A stretch of DNA of 64,000 nucleotides from Pseudomonas reinekei (GCF_001945365.1 NZ_MSTQ01000015.1:54361-118360); one strand, 5' to 3'; positions 37,200-46,692 are shown, numbered from the stretch's first letter. Translations and numbers: made by a program. The notes: generated by a model from the letters alone, not told the origin.

Positions 37200-37645
37200 G
37201 GCAAGGGCGCAAGCATGCACAGGACGGCATGACGTTGATCGAAGTTCTGGTGGCGTTGTTGATTCTGAGCGTAGGGCTGCTGGGCGCGGCTGCCTTTCAA
37301 TTGAATGCGCTGAAATACACCGACAGTGCGCGCATGACCAGTCAGGCCAGCTTCATCGCCTACGACATGATGGACCGCATCCGCGCCAATTCAGCCGCCG
37401 ACTACACCGTGACACCGCCGACTTCCGGCAACCTCAATGTAGCCCGGGATCAGGACCTCTACGACTTCAACAGCAATATCGTCAATTTCGGTGGTCCCAC
37501 CGCCACGGGCAGCATTGCGCTCAATCAGAGGGTGTATACGATCACCATCACCTGGGACGACTCCCGGGCTGCCAACAGCGCCAATTCGCGTCGAAGCTTC
37601 GTCCTCACGAGCCGTGCCACCGTCGACCCGGTATCGACGCCATGA
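37196..37645 (+). CDS. pilV: Minor pilin PilV
   Basis: 149 residues. Leader MRQGRKHAQDG-MTLIEVLVALLILSVGLLG with cleavage before Met and Glu5; N-terminal methylation motif. The start ATG overlaps the fimU stop (ATGA) and its stop overlaps pilW likewise, indicating translational coupling. Part of the tip priming complex with FimU, PilW and PilX. Confidence 0.9.
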   Translation: MRQGRKHAQDGMTLIEVLVALLILSVGLLGAAAFQLNALKYTDSARMTSQASFIAYDMMDRIRANSAADYTVTPPTSGNLNVARDQDLYDFNSNIVNFGGPTATGSIALNQRVYTITITWDDSRAANSANSRRSFVLTSRATVDPVSTP

Positions 37646-38355
37646 ACCGCCGGCAAAGTGGCTTCGGCCTGATCGAATTGCTGATCGCCCTGGCCTTGAG
37701 CCTGGTGGTGGTGCTGGGCGTTGTGCAGGTGTTCATTGCCTCGAAAAACACCTACGTCAGCCAGAACGCCGCCGCTGCGATGCAGGAAGACGCGCGTTTC
37801 GTGCTGAGTAAAATGATTCAGGAAATTCGCATGGTGGGCATGTTCGGTTGTCTGGGGACGATTACCGACGCCAGTTCGGCAGGTGAATTCAGCGGAGCTC
37901 AAATTACCCCCATCAGTTGGGATAACGCCAATCTCAAGCTGACCTTGGTGACGGCGGATGTCGGCAGCAGCGGCGGGACGCCGACCTGGACGGTGATATC
38001 GGATTGTCGAAACACTGCGACGGCCTATAGCGACTCGCGCACGCCGGCCTCGGGGCAACTGGCATTCCCGATCCGACGGTTGATCTACAGCTTGAAGAAT
38101 GGCCAGTTGACGATGGGTGTCGGCAGAGGCACACCGGCCCAGCAGGTGCTGGTGGATAACGTCAGTGCCTTCAATGTGAGTTTCGGCCTCGCCAGTTCCG
38201 CGGCCGATTCGTCGGCCTCCAGTTACAGCAGCAACCCGTCTGACCCCGCGCGCATTCGTAGCGTGCGATTGAGCCTGACCCTCACCGACCCTAAAAACCG
38301 GGTCAGCAATCAAACCTTCAACGTGGTTGCCGCGCTGCGCAACCGCCTGCCATGA
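37642..38355 (+). CDS. pilW: Minor pilin PilW
   Basis: 237 residues. Leader MNRRQSG-FGLIELLIALALSLVVVLG, Glu5 present, followed by a large globular domain with two or more cysteines (MFGCLG, SDCRNT) and DPARIRSVRLSLTL near the end, typical of PilW. ATG at 37642 overlaps the pilV stop; a longer upstream frame is only the pilV shadow. Confidence 0.92.
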   Translation: MNRRQSGFGLIELLIALALSLVVVLGVVQVFIASKNTYVSQNAAAAMQEDARFVLSKMIQEIRMVGMFGCLGTITDASSAGEFSGAQITPISWDNANLKLTLVTADVGSSGGTPTWTVISDCRNTATAYSDSRTPASGQLAFPIRRLIYSLKNGQLTMGVGRGTPAQQVLVDNVSAFNVSFGLASSAADSSASSYSSNPSDPARIRSVRLSLTLTDPKNRVSNQTFNVVAALRNRLP

Positions 38356-38366
38356 GCGGAGGACCG

Positions 38367-38846
38367 ATGAGTTTTTCTGCGATCACTTTTCGCGGCCAGC
38401 GTGGCATGGCGTTGCTGGTCAGCCTGGTGTTTCTTTTGCTGTTGACGCTGATTGGCCTTTCATCGATGCAGAACGCCACGCTGCAGGAAAAAATGGCCGG
38501 CAGTGTGAGTTTGCGCAATCAATCGTTCCAGAGCGCCGAGGCGGCGTTGCGTGTCGGTGAAAGCGCAGTACAACTCGATAGCTACGCCTTGGCTGTCTGC
38601 AACGGCACCAGCCAATGTGCGCCGCCGGCGGAGTCTTCGACCGTCAAGGCGGCCGGTTTCAACTCCACTTCAGGTGTGACGTGGATCGCTTCGGGCAATG
38701 GCTTTTATGGGGTGCAGAACATTGGCACCACCCTCACGGCCGTGAACGTGCCGAGCAACACGTCGGCGACGTTGTACCGGGTGACCGCCGTGGGCATCGC
38801 GGGTAGTTCGCGCAGTGTGGTGGAGAGTATTTATGCGAAGTACTGA
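38367..38846 (+). CDS. pilX: Minor pilin PilX
   Basis: 159 residues from MSFSAITFRGQRG-MALLVSLVFLLLLTLIGLSSM; mature position 5 is Val instead of Glu, as usual for PilX-like pilins that cap the fibre. The block LQEKMAGSVSLRNQSFQSAEAALRVGE-like region is characteristic. I prefer ATG 38367, with GGAGGA five bases upstream, over ATG 38352, which overlaps the pilW stop; both are plausible. Overlaps pilY1 by 14 bases. Confidence 0.88.
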   Translation: MSFSAITFRGQRGMALLVSLVFLLLLTLIGLSSMQNATLQEKMAGSVSLRNQSFQSAEAALRVGESAVQLDSYALAVCNGTSQCAPPAESSTVKAAGFNSTSGVTWIASGNGFYGVQNIGTTLTAVNVPSNTSATLYRVTAVGIAGSSRSVVESIYAKY

Positions 38847-41800
38847 TCGGCGCGCGGAGCTGTGGCGAATGCTGTGTGGGGTTGCTCTGGGGTTGTATCT
38901 GGCGGTGCCGGTCTATGCCTTCACGCCTTCCGAGTCGCCATTATTGAGCGCCGCAGCGGTCGCGCCGAATGTGATGTTGATGATCGACAATTCGGGGAGC
39001 ATGAACAACATCATCTGGGCGCCGGGCTTCGATCCCACGGCCAGTCGTGCGCAGATTGCGATGTGCAACTCCAACCTGTCATGCATCGGTGGTCAGAATC
39101 TCGATATGAGTGACACCAACATCGCCCTGTCGAGCCTGAACCGGGGCGGGTGTTCGACCAACGGCAATTGGTACGGTTTCTATCGCGGATTTCTCGGGTT
39201 GACGCGGATCTGCCTGAAACTGCCCGACCCGGTGGGCAATGAAAACACCCGCTACACGGCGAACTATCTGGCGTATCTGTTGGGGCTGGCCAACGGTTCA
39301 AATCGCGATTTCACCTCGGGCGCCAATGCCATTCCCGATGAGTACCGGATCAGCGTTGCACAGGACGTCTCCAAGAATCTGGTCACCAGCAATCGCTCGT
39401 TGCGTATCGGTCTGGCGACGTTCAATCCCCCCGTCAGCAATAACCCAGGCAACGGCGGCTACATTGCCCGGGCGGTCAGTGATCTGTCGGTGGACGCCAA
39501 CTACAACGCGCTGATTTCTTCGATCAATGGCCTGAGCGCCGTCGCCAACACGCCATTGGCGGAAACCTACTACGAAGTGACCCGTTACATGCGTGGGATG
39601 GCGCCTTACTACAACTCGTCGCCCGCCACCTATACCAGTCCGATTCAGTATCGTTGTCAGAAAAATTACGGTGTAGTGATCACCGATGGTTTACCCACGT
39701 TCGACCGGACCCTCCCGGGCAATGATCCCCAGGCTGTCACCAAAGGAGGTCCTCGACTTCCCAATTGGGACAGTGTCAACAACGATGGAGATGCTCCGGA
39801 AACCGGGGATGAAGAAGGCGACGCTCTTTACCTCGACGACATCGCCAAATTCGCCTTTGACATCGACATGCGTTCCACCGGGACCGACCTGGCGGGTAAA
39901 AGCTGGGACGCCAGCGATTTCCCCAAGCAGAACATGAACACCTACACCGTCGGTTTTACTGCGGCGAACCAGATGCTGTCGGATGCCGCCAGCTACGGTC
40001 AGGGCAAGTACTATCAGGCGACGGACAGCGCCGGCTTGAACGCCGCGCTGTCTAACGCTCTGAGTGATATCACCTCCAAGGCCGGTTCCGGCGGCAGCGG
40101 CACCACCAGCGGGACGACTCTCGCCAGCGGCACAAGCTACTTCCAGACCAGCTACGACCCCAAGGACTGGCGCGGCACAATCAAGGCCTACGGCTTTACC
40201 GCCAGTGGCGCGGTCAATACCAGTGCAGTGCTGTGGACGACTGACACAGCCATCGTGCCCGCAGCCACAGCACCGGTCTATCAGTCCTGGAACAGTCAAA
40301 CCAACACGGCCGTGACGTTAGCCTACGCCAACTTTTCCACAACCCAGCAAACCACCCTCAATCAGGGCCTGCCCACCGGCATCACCGGCAGTGATCTGGT
40401 GGAGTGGAGCAAAGGCATCAACAAGACCGGACTCAAAGTGCGCAGTGTTCTGTTGGGAGACATCATCAACTCACCGTTGGCCCTGGCGTCACCAACGGAT
40501 AAAACCGCTTCCGATCTTTCCGGCGACAACACCTACAGCACTTACCTGGCCAGCAAAGCGGCCAACATGAATGCCAGCCTGGTGGTCAACGCCAACGACG
40601 GTTTTGTAAACGTCATCAACTCCGCCAACGGCGCTCGACGTTACGCCTATATGCCGTCGAGTGTGTTGCCATCGTTGCGGTACATCGCCGATACCACCTA
40701 CATCAACGGCGTCAGCCACAAGTTCCTGGTGGACGGTCAGGTGGGGGTGTTCGATGCCCAACTCAACAGTGCCTGGAAAACCCTCGCGCTGGGCGGCACC
40801 GGGGCGGGAGGGCGGACTTTCTATGCGCTGCAATTGTTCGATGCATCGGCGGGTAACGTGACCAAGGCGTTATGGGAGATCAGCGCGCCTGCCACCGCCA
40901 ACACGGCGAATGCATTTAATGATCTGGGTTATGCCTACGCCCGTCCGGAAGTGGCACGCTTGGCTGACGGGCGATGGGCTGCGTTCATTTCCAACGGCTA
41001 CGGCAGCAACTCCGGGGTCGCGGCGTTGTACGTGGTCGATGTTCGCGACGGTTCGCTGATCAGGAAAATCGTCATCGACAACACCGAAACCACCAACGGG
41101 TTGTCCTCGGTGAAGCTCAAGGTCAACTCGCAGAACGTCGTGCAGGCCGCGTATGGCGGAGATTTGAAGGGGCGGCTGTGGAAGTTTGATTTGAGCGGTA
41201 CGAGCACGGATGCCTGGGGCGTGGCGTTTTCCGGCAAACCGTTGTTCACCACTGCTGGCGGCGCAACCCAGCCCATCACGGCGCAGCCATTGCTGGCCGA
41301 TAACTCGCTGGGGGGCAAAGTGGTATTTTTCGGCACCGGCAAATTCAACGAAACGGCGGACAAGACCAACAAGGATTTACAGGCGTTCTACGCGGTGTGG
41401 GACGCGGATGGCGGTTCCGGGCAGATCACTACCTCGAGCCTGCAGTTGCAGGCGGTGACGGGTGTGTTTTCGGGGAGCTCAGGCCAATTCATCACCACCA
41501 GCCAGAACGAGGTGACTTATCCGGCGGAAAAAGGCTGGTATTTGCCGCTGGTGTACAACAGCGCACTGACCGGCGAGCGGGTGATCAATCAGGCCAGCCT
41601 GATCCTTGGGCGAATCGTCTTTACCACGGCCAGCGTCGACACCACTGATCCCTGTGCCAGCTTCGGCACCGGCAAACTGGTCGAGCTCGATGCGTTCAGC
41701 GGTAAGATGCTCAACTACGCCGTGCTCGACACCAATGGCGATGGCCTGGTCGACAGCAACGATACGGTGTCCAGCGGTGTAATTTTCACCGGTGGCAATC

Positions 41801-41928
41801 CGACCTTGAACGCCATCGTCAATGGCGGGACCCGCAAGGTCGTGAACGATTCCAGTGGCGGCATCACCACACTGGTGGAAAAATCCGGTGGCGGCAGCCG
41901 TCGCATCATGTGGCGACAAATACAGTAA
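38833..41928 (+). CDS. pilY1: Type IV pilus tip adhesin/assembly factor PilY1
   Basis: 1031 residues. Signal peptide (about 1-30, ending VPVYA), a von Willebrand A-like N-terminal part with the MIDAS-type MIDNSGSMN, and the C-terminal PilY1 beta-propeller (about 520-1000). A calcium-loop motif DTNGDGLVDSND lies near residue 970; in P. aeruginosa the equivalent loop controls retraction. The protein is involved in surface sensing and tip priming. Start ATG 38833 inside the end of pilX. No pilY2 follows; pilE is next after 14 bp. Confidence 0.93.
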   Translation: MRSTDRRAELWRMLCGVALGLYLAVPVYAFTPSESPLLSAAAVAPNVMLMIDNSGSMNNIIWAPGFDPTASRAQIAMCNSNLSCIGGQNLDMSDTNIALSSLNRGGCSTNGNWYGFYRGFLGLTRICLKLPDPVGNENTRYTANYLAYLLGLANGSNRDFTSGANAIPDEYRISVAQDVSKNLVTSNRSLRIGLATFNPPVSNNPGNGGYIARAVSDLSVDANYNALISSINGLSAVANTPLAETYYEVTRYMRGMAPYYNSSPATYTSPIQYRCQKNYGVVITDGLPTFDRTLPGNDPQAVTKGGPRLPNWDSVNNDGDAPETGDEEGDALYLDDIAKFAFDIDMRSTGTDLAGKSWDASDFPKQNMNTYTVGFTAANQMLSDAASYGQGKYYQATDSAGLNAALSNALSDITSKAGSGGSGTTSGTTLASGTSYFQTSYDPKDWRGTIKAYGFTASGAVNTSAVLWTTDTAIVPAATAPVYQSWNSQTNTAVTLAYANFSTTQQTTLNQGLPTGITGSDLVEWSKGINKTGLKVRSVLLGDIINSPLALASPTDKTASDLSGDNTYSTYLASKAANMNASLVVNANDGFVNVINSANGARRYAYMPSSVLPSLRYIADTTYINGVSHKFLVDGQVGVFDAQLNSAWKTLALGGTGAGGRTFYALQLFDASAGNVTKALWEISAPATANTANAFNDLGYAYARPEVARLADGRWAAFISNGYGSNSGVAALYVVDVRDGSLIRKIVIDNTETTNGLSSVKLKVNSQNVVQAAYGGDLKGRLWKFDLSGTSTDAWGVAFSGKPLFTTAGGATQPITAQPLLADNSLGGKVVFFGTGKFNETADKTNKDLQAFYAVWDADGGSGQITTSSLQLQAVTGVFSGSSGQFITTSQNEVTYPAEKGWYLPLVYNSALTGERVINQASLILGRIVFTTASVDTTDPCASFGTGKLVELDAFSGKMLNYAVLDTNGDGLVDSNDTVSSGVIFTGGNPTLNAIVNGGTRKVVNDSSGGITTLVEKSGGGSRRIMWRQIQ

Positions 41929-41942
41929 GTGAGAGTTGAGGC

Positions 41943-42344
41943 ATGCACAGATCCAACCGTGGTTTTACCCTGATCGAAATCATGATCGTGATTGCGATCA
42001 TCGGGATTGTCATGACCATCGCGGCACCGAGCTTCACCGAGTACCTGAAGAAGGGCCGCCGTGCCGAAGTGGCCGGTCTGCTGTCCGAGCAGGCGCAGCT
42101 TCTCGAACGATTCTATTCGCAAAAAAATGTCTACACCGGTGTTGCGGGGCTGAGTCCCGGCAATGATTACTACACCATCACGTCGACCCTGACCGACCAG
42201 ACCTTCCTGCTGACGGCAGTGCGCAAGGCCGGTACATCCATGGCAACAGACAAGTGCGGTGATTTCACGATCACCAATACGGGTGTGCGCAGCATGGTCA
42301 ACGCCACGGCCGGCCTGACCACCAAGGATTGCTGGGGTCGCTGA
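41943..42344 (+). CDS. pilE: Minor pilin PilE
   Basis: 133 residues. Leader MHRSNRG-FTLIEIMIVIAIIGIVM, Glu5 present; the two C-terminal cysteines (ATDKCGDF, TKDCWGR) form the D-region disulfide. Distinct from PilA by sequence and by place at the end of the minor pilin operon. TGAGG precedes the ATG. Confidence 0.92.
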   Translation: MHRSNRGFTLIEIMIVIAIIGIVMTIAAPSFTEYLKKGRRAEVAGLLSEQAQLLERFYSQKNVYTGVAGLSPGNDYYTITSTLTDQTFLLTAVRKAGTSMATDKCGDFTITNTGVRSMVNATAGLTTKDCWGR

Positions 42345-42400
42345 GTCTTCTCTTCGGGCGCCTTTTGCGTCCTCTGTCTATTTATCGGCTGGATCAGAAT

Positions 42401-43501
42401 ATGAACAGGCAACAGCAAGTGGTGATTGTCGGTGGCGGGGTAATCGGCCTGCTGACGGCATTCAATCTCGCGTCCGAAGTGCAGAGCGTTGTGCTGCTGG
42501 ACCGATCGAACGTCGGGCAAGAGTCGTCGTGGGCGGGTGGTGGCATTGTTTCGCCGCTTTACCCATGGCGTTACAACCCGGCGGTCACCGCTCTGGCTCA
42601 TTGGTCCCAGGATTTTTATCCACAGCTGGGTGAGCGCCTGTTTGCTGCCACCGGGATCGATCCCGAAGTGCATGTCACCGGCCTGTACTGGCTCGATCTG
42701 GACGACGAAGCTGACGCGCTGGCCTGGGCGGCACGGGAGAATCGTCCGTTGCGGTCTGTGGATATCTCGGCGGCGCACGACGCGGTGCCGGTGCTGGGCG
42801 GTGGTTTTTCCCAAGCCATCTACATGGCTGATGTCGCCAACGTGCGCAATCCGCGCCTGGTGAAGTCGCTCAAGGCTGCTTTGCAGGCGCTGCCGAACGT
42901 GACGATCCATGAGCAGTGTGAGGTCAGCGGGTTCATTCGCGAGGACGAAAAAATTGTCGGTGTGCAGACTTCCACGGGCGCGATCAAAGGTGATCAAGTG
43001 GTCCTGACCGCCGGCGCCTGGAGCGGCGACTTGCTCAAGAGTCTCGATCTCACGCTGCCGGTCGAACCGGTAAAAGGACAGATGATTCTCTACAAGTGCG
43101 CGACGGATTTTTTGCCGAGCATGGTGTTGGCCAAAGGGCGTTACGCCATTCCCCGACGCGACGGGCACATTCTGATTGGCAGCACGTTGGAGTTCGAAGG
43201 CTACGACAAGACGCCAACTGAATCGGCCCTGGAGAGCCTCAAGGCCTCGGCGGTGGAGCTGATTCCGGCGCTGGCGGATGCCGAAGTGGTCGGGCATTGG
43301 GCCGGTTTGCGCCCAGGGTCGCCGGAAGGCATTCCCTTCATTGGCCGGGCGCCCGGGTTTGACGGGTTGTGGCTCAACTGCGGACACTTCCGCAACGGGC
43401 TGGTACTGGCGCCGGCCTCGTGTCAGTTGTTTGCCGATGTGATGTTGGGGCGCGAGCCGATCATTGATCCGGCGCCGTATGCGCCGACGGGGCGCATCTG
43501 A
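42401..43501 (+). CDS. thiO: FAD-dependent glycine/D-amino acid oxidase ThiO
   Basis: 366 residues. N-terminal FAD-binding fingerprint VVIVGGGVIGLLTAFNLA, then GQESSWAGGGIVSPLYPWRY and, at the end, HWAGLRPGSPEGIPFIGRAPG with NCGHFRNGLVLAP, all typical of ThiO. It oxidises glycine to iminoglycine for the thiazole moiety of thiamine. ATG 42401 gives MNRQQQVVIVG. It follows pilE after 56 bp but is functionally unrelated; the same neighbour exists in P. aeruginosa (PA4548). Confidence 0.92.
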   Translation: MNRQQQVVIVGGGVIGLLTAFNLASEVQSVVLLDRSNVGQESSWAGGGIVSPLYPWRYNPAVTALAHWSQDFYPQLGERLFAATGIDPEVHVTGLYWLDLDDEADALAWAARENRPLRSVDISAAHDAVPVLGGGFSQAIYMADVANVRNPRLVKSLKAALQALPNVTIHEQCEVSGFIREDEKIVGVQTSTGAIKGDQVVLTAGAWSGDLLKSLDLTLPVEPVKGQMILYKCATDFLPSMVLAKGRYAIPRRDGHILIGSTLEFEGYDKTPTESALESLKASAVELIPALADAEVVGHWAGLRPGSPEGIPFIGRAPGFDGLWLNCGHFRNGLVLAPASCQLFADVMLGREPIIDPAPYAPTGRI

Positions 43502-43506
43502 CCGAT

Positions 43507-43542
43507 CCCCATCGCTAGCAGGCTAGCCTGCTAGCGATGGGG
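43507..43542. repeat. 36-bp perfect palindrome with three GCTAGC hexamers
   Basis: CCCCATCGCTAGCAGGCTAG (43507 on) continues as its own reverse complement to 43542 without a mismatch. It resembles a REP core (GCTAGCAGGCTAGC). It lies in the 44-bp gap between convergent thiO and pilR. No T-run follows, so it is more a REP-like hairpin than a terminator. Confidence 0.85.
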
Positions 43543-43545
43543 GCC

Positions 43546-44877
43546 TCAATCCAACCCTAATTTTTTCAGCCGATAACGCATCGACCTGAACGAAAGATTC
43601 AGCCGCTGAGCCGCCGCCGTGCGGTTCCAGCGGGTTTCTTCCAGTGCCTGGAGAATCAGCTGACGTTCGACGTTTTCCAGATACGCTTCAAGATTGTCGA
43701 TTTGCGTCAAATCCGGCAACCCACCCTCAGGCGTGCAGTTGCCCTCGACCAGCCGCAAGTCGCCGGCCTCGATCTGTTTGTTTTCACAGAGGGTGTGAGC
43801 CCGCTCGAGCATGTTCTCCAGCTCCCGTACATTTCCGGGGAAGCGGTAGCTTTTCAGTGCGTCGAGTGCTTGCGGGTGCAGTTTTGCCACCGGTTGACCG
43901 GTGTCAGCAGCCAGGCGTTTGAGCACGTGGCTGGCCAACGGCTCGATGTCGTCACGGCGTTCGCGCAAGGGCGGTACGCGCAGTTCGATCACGTTCAAGC
44001 GGTAGTACAAATCCTGGCGAAAGCGTTCCGCGGCGACTTCGGCGCCAAGGTCCTTGTGGGTGGCGCAAAGAATGCGCACATCGACCACCATTTCCTGCTG
44101 GCCACCGACGCTGCGTACGGCTTTTTCCTGTATCGCCCGCAGCAATTTGACCTGCATCGGCAGCGGCAGGTCAGCCACTTCGTCGAGAAACAGCGTGCCA
44201 CCCTGGGCGGCCTGGAACAGCCCCGGCTTGTCTTCGATGGCGCCGCTGAAGCTGCCTTTGCGATGACCGAAAAACTCGCTTTCCATCAGTTCCGACGGAA
44301 TCGCTCCGCAGTTGACCGGAACGAACGCCTGGTTGGCCCGCGGGCCGCGGTCATGGATCAATCGGGCCACCAGTTCCTTGCCGCTACCGGATTCGCCACT
44401 GATGTAAACCGGGGCCTGGCTGCGCGCCAGTTTGTCGATCTGTTTGCGTAAATTGCGCATGGGCAATGAGTCGCCCAGCAGGCGCCGATCAATCACGCCA
44501 CCGGGGGCGGGCAGGAGCAGGGCGCTGCTGACCAGTTCCCGCAAGCGATTAAGGTCCACCGGTTTGGTGAGGAAGTCGAAAGCACCGGCCTTGAGCGCGT
44601 TAATTGCCGTGTCGACGTTGCCGTACGCGGTGATCATGGCCACCGGGGTCTGGGGGTAGCGTTGCTGGATGTGCTGCACCAGCTCCAGGCCGGTGCCATC
44701 CGGCAGGCGCATGTCGGTCAGGCACAGATCGAAGGTTTCACGCTTGAGCAAGGCCAGGGCCTCGCTCGCGTCACGCGCGCTGTAAGTGTCGAGTTTCATC
44801 CGTCCCAGGGTGATTTCCAGGAGTTCGCGGATGTCCGGTTCGTCGTCGACGATCAGGACTTTTTGCCGTGGGCTCAT
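43546..44877 (-). CDS. pilR: Sigma-54-dependent response regulator PilR
   Basis: 443 residues: receiver (about 1-120, VLIVDDEPDIRELL, phospho-Asp in LTDMRLPDG), AAA+ domain (about 135-370, Walker A GESGSGKE, Walker B GGTLFLDEVADL) and Fis-type HTH at the end (NRTAAAQRLNLSFRSMRYRLKKLG). Activates pilA with sigma-54. The loop contacting sigma-54 reads GSFSGA; consensus is GAFTGA and P. aeruginosa PilR has GSFTGA, so Ser replaces the key Thr. Start ATG 44877, two bases after the pilS stop; a longer frame is not conserved. Confidence 0.96.
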   Translation of the reverse strand: MSPRQKVLIVDDEPDIRELLEITLGRMKLDTYSARDASEALALLKRETFDLCLTDMRLPDGTGLELVQHIQQRYPQTPVAMITAYGNVDTAINALKAGAFDFLTKPVDLNRLRELVSSALLLPAPGGVIDRRLLGDSLPMRNLRKQIDKLARSQAPVYISGESGSGKELVARLIHDRGPRANQAFVPVNCGAIPSELMESEFFGHRKGSFSGAIEDKPGLFQAAQGGTLFLDEVADLPLPMQVKLLRAIQEKAVRSVGGQQEMVVDVRILCATHKDLGAEVAAERFRQDLYYRLNVIELRVPPLRERRDDIEPLASHVLKRLAADTGQPVAKLHPQALDALKSYRFPGNVRELENMLERAHTLCENKQIEAGDLRLVEGNCTPEGGLPDLTQIDNLEAYLENVERQLILQALEETRWNRTAAAQRLNLSFRSMRYRLKKLGLD

Positions 44878-44879
44878 AT

Positions 44880-46490
44880 TCAACTTTGTTTCCGTCCGTG
44901 AGCAAAGGTGATGCGAAAGCAGCCGCCGCCTTGGCGTGGTTTGAAGTCTAGGCGGGCCTGGTTGCTTTCGCACAGCTCACGGGACAGATACAGCCCAAGG
45001 CCGGTGCCCTGGTGACTGGTGGTGAAGAAAGGTTCGAACAGTTGCGCCTGATGATCTGGCGTCACGCCGGCGCCGTCGTCCAGCACTTCGAGGATCGGCA
45101 ACTGGCTGCCGGGTTCGATGAACAACTCAAGCCAGACCTGCGCCAGGTTGTGGGTTTGCGCGCTGTGGCGCCACGCGTTGCGTATCAGGTTGTCGATGAT
45201 CTGGTGCAGTTGGTTCGGGTCCATCAGGGTCTTGAAGTCACCGGGGCCGATGTTCAGGTGGATCTGCTGACGCTCGGTCGCGGCCTCGCGGGTTTGCGTG
45301 ACGAACTGTTGCAGCCACGGCTTCAGGTCGAGGCGTTGCGCCACGGTTTGCTGGCGGCGGGACAATTGCAGGACGTTTTCGATTACCCGATTCATGCGCT
45401 GAGAGTGGTCTTGAATAATCTGCGTCAGACGTTGATCCGCGCTGTTCAGTTCCTCAGATTCTCGCAATAGCTGCGCGGCATGACTGATGGCGCCCAATGG
45501 ATTGCGGATTTCATGGGCGATGCCGGCGGTCAGGCGGCCGAGGGCAGCGAGTTTCAGTTGTTGGGCTTGTTGGGCGATTTGCGCGAGATCTTCCAGAAAA
45601 ACCAGGGTTTGGTGTTGGGGGCTCGGGTCCAGGGCGATGAAACTGGGTTGCAGCTCCATGCCGCTGCTGGCGATTTTCAGGCTCTGGGGGCGTAGCGTCG
45701 GGTTGTTGAGCCACAGGTGCAGACGCTCTACGAGCGACGGGAAGTGGTCGTCGATCAGTTGGCCCTCAAGGCGATCGCACCCCAGCAACGCCAAGGCACT
45801 GTGATTGGCCAGTTGCACGCGCCGCTGGTCGTCTAGCACCAGGATGCCGGTGCGCATGCGTTGCAGGATCAGGGCATTGAGCGCCTCAAGACCGACGACT
45901 TCGCTGACCTTCTGCTCCACCAGCGTTTCGCTGACTTCCAGGCGTCGGACCAGGCCTTGTACCAGCAGTGCGGCGGCAAAACACAGGGCGCCGAGGGTGC
46001 CGACCTGCAAGTAGTCATTGGGACTGGCGCGATGGGTAAAACTCAGCAGAAAGCTTGAGCCGACGATGCCGATCGCCGCGACGGCGGCAACCAACAGGCC
46101 GATGCGCCTTCGCACCAAGGTATTGCTGATGGCTACCGAGACGATCAGCAAGTTACCGATGGCGCTGGCCACACCGCCGCCGGCATAGAACAGGCCGCAC
46201 AGCAGCAAGACGTCGAGCAGCGCCAGGCTGAACAGTTGTGCCGGGCGGCGGGTGTTCTCGAAGAAGACCACCAGCAGAATATTCAGCACCAGGTACAACC
46301 AGCTGCCACTGCGCAGCAGGTCGTCATTGGCTGACGTCAGCAACTGGTTGTCCATGTTGCTGGAGATCAGCAACACCAGAATGATGCCGACGCTTAAACG
46401 GTAGAGATGATAAAGGCGCAGCAGTCGCTGAGCCTGTTTGCCGCCGTGACTGGACGCCTCAGCGATCACTGGAACCGGGGCCTTGCTCAA
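44880..46490 (-). CDS. pilS: Sensor histidine kinase PilS
   Basis: 536 residues. Five or six membrane helices (about 25-175), a PAS domain (about 200-320), HisKA with the phospho-His in AGIAHEIRNPLGAISHAAQLL, and HATPase (N-box DNLIRNAWRHSA, GTGLGLYLSRELCES). It senses PilA in the membrane and controls PilR. The start is TTG at 46490; no better in-frame start exists upstream and the family N-terminus (QRLLRLYHLYRLSVG) begins shortly after. It overlaps the PP0621-type gene by 32 bases. Confidence 0.95.
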   Translation of the reverse strand: MSKAPVPVIAEASSHGGKQAQRLLRLYHLYRLSVGIILVLLISSNMDNQLLTSANDDLLRSGSWLYLVLNILLVVFFENTRRPAQLFSLALLDVLLLCGLFYAGGGVASAIGNLLIVSVAISNTLVRRRIGLLVAAVAAIGIVGSSFLLSFTHRASPNDYLQVGTLGALCFAAALLVQGLVRRLEVSETLVEQKVSEVVGLEALNALILQRMRTGILVLDDQRRVQLANHSALALLGCDRLEGQLIDDHFPSLVERLHLWLNNPTLRPQSLKIASSGMELQPSFIALDPSPQHQTLVFLEDLAQIAQQAQQLKLAALGRLTAGIAHEIRNPLGAISHAAQLLRESEELNSADQRLTQIIQDHSQRMNRVIENVLQLSRRQQTVAQRLDLKPWLQQFVTQTREAATERQQIHLNIGPGDFKTLMDPNQLHQIIDNLIRNAWRHSAQTHNLAQVWLELFIEPGSQLPILEVLDDGAGVTPDHQAQLFEPFFTTSHQGTGLGLYLSRELCESNQARLDFKPRQGGGCFRITFAHGRKQS

Positions 46491-46692
46491 GGTGAGCCTG
46501 GCTGCAATACCACTGTTGTTGAAGGTTCAGCGCGCGGTCGCGAGGCAGGTGTACGCCGCAATGGGCGCAACGGACCATCGGCGCTGCCTCCAGCTCGGCA
46601 TTGGACTTGGGGGAGGACACCTGGCTCTTGTACTTGCGCCAGAACCACACTGCGGCGGCAATCACGGCGATCCAGAAGAGTAAACGAAGCAT
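46459..46692 (-). CDS. PP0621-family small membrane-anchored zinc-ribbon-like protein
   Basis: 77 residues: one N-terminal membrane helix MLRLLFWIAVIAAAVWFW, then a basic linker and MVRCAHCGVHLPRDRAL...WYCSQAHLEQ with a CxxC plus Cys/His pair that looks like a zinc site. Known as the PP0621 family, always beside pilS in pseudomonads. Its end overlaps the pilS start by 32 bases, so the two are likely translated together. ATG 46692 chosen for the membrane helix start; a 30-codon longer frame is unlikely. Function unknown. Confidence 0.85.
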   Translation of the reverse strand: MLRLLFWIAVIAAAVWFWRKYKSQVSSPKSNAELEAAPMVRCAHCGVHLPRDRALNLQQQWYCSQAHLEQGPGSSDR

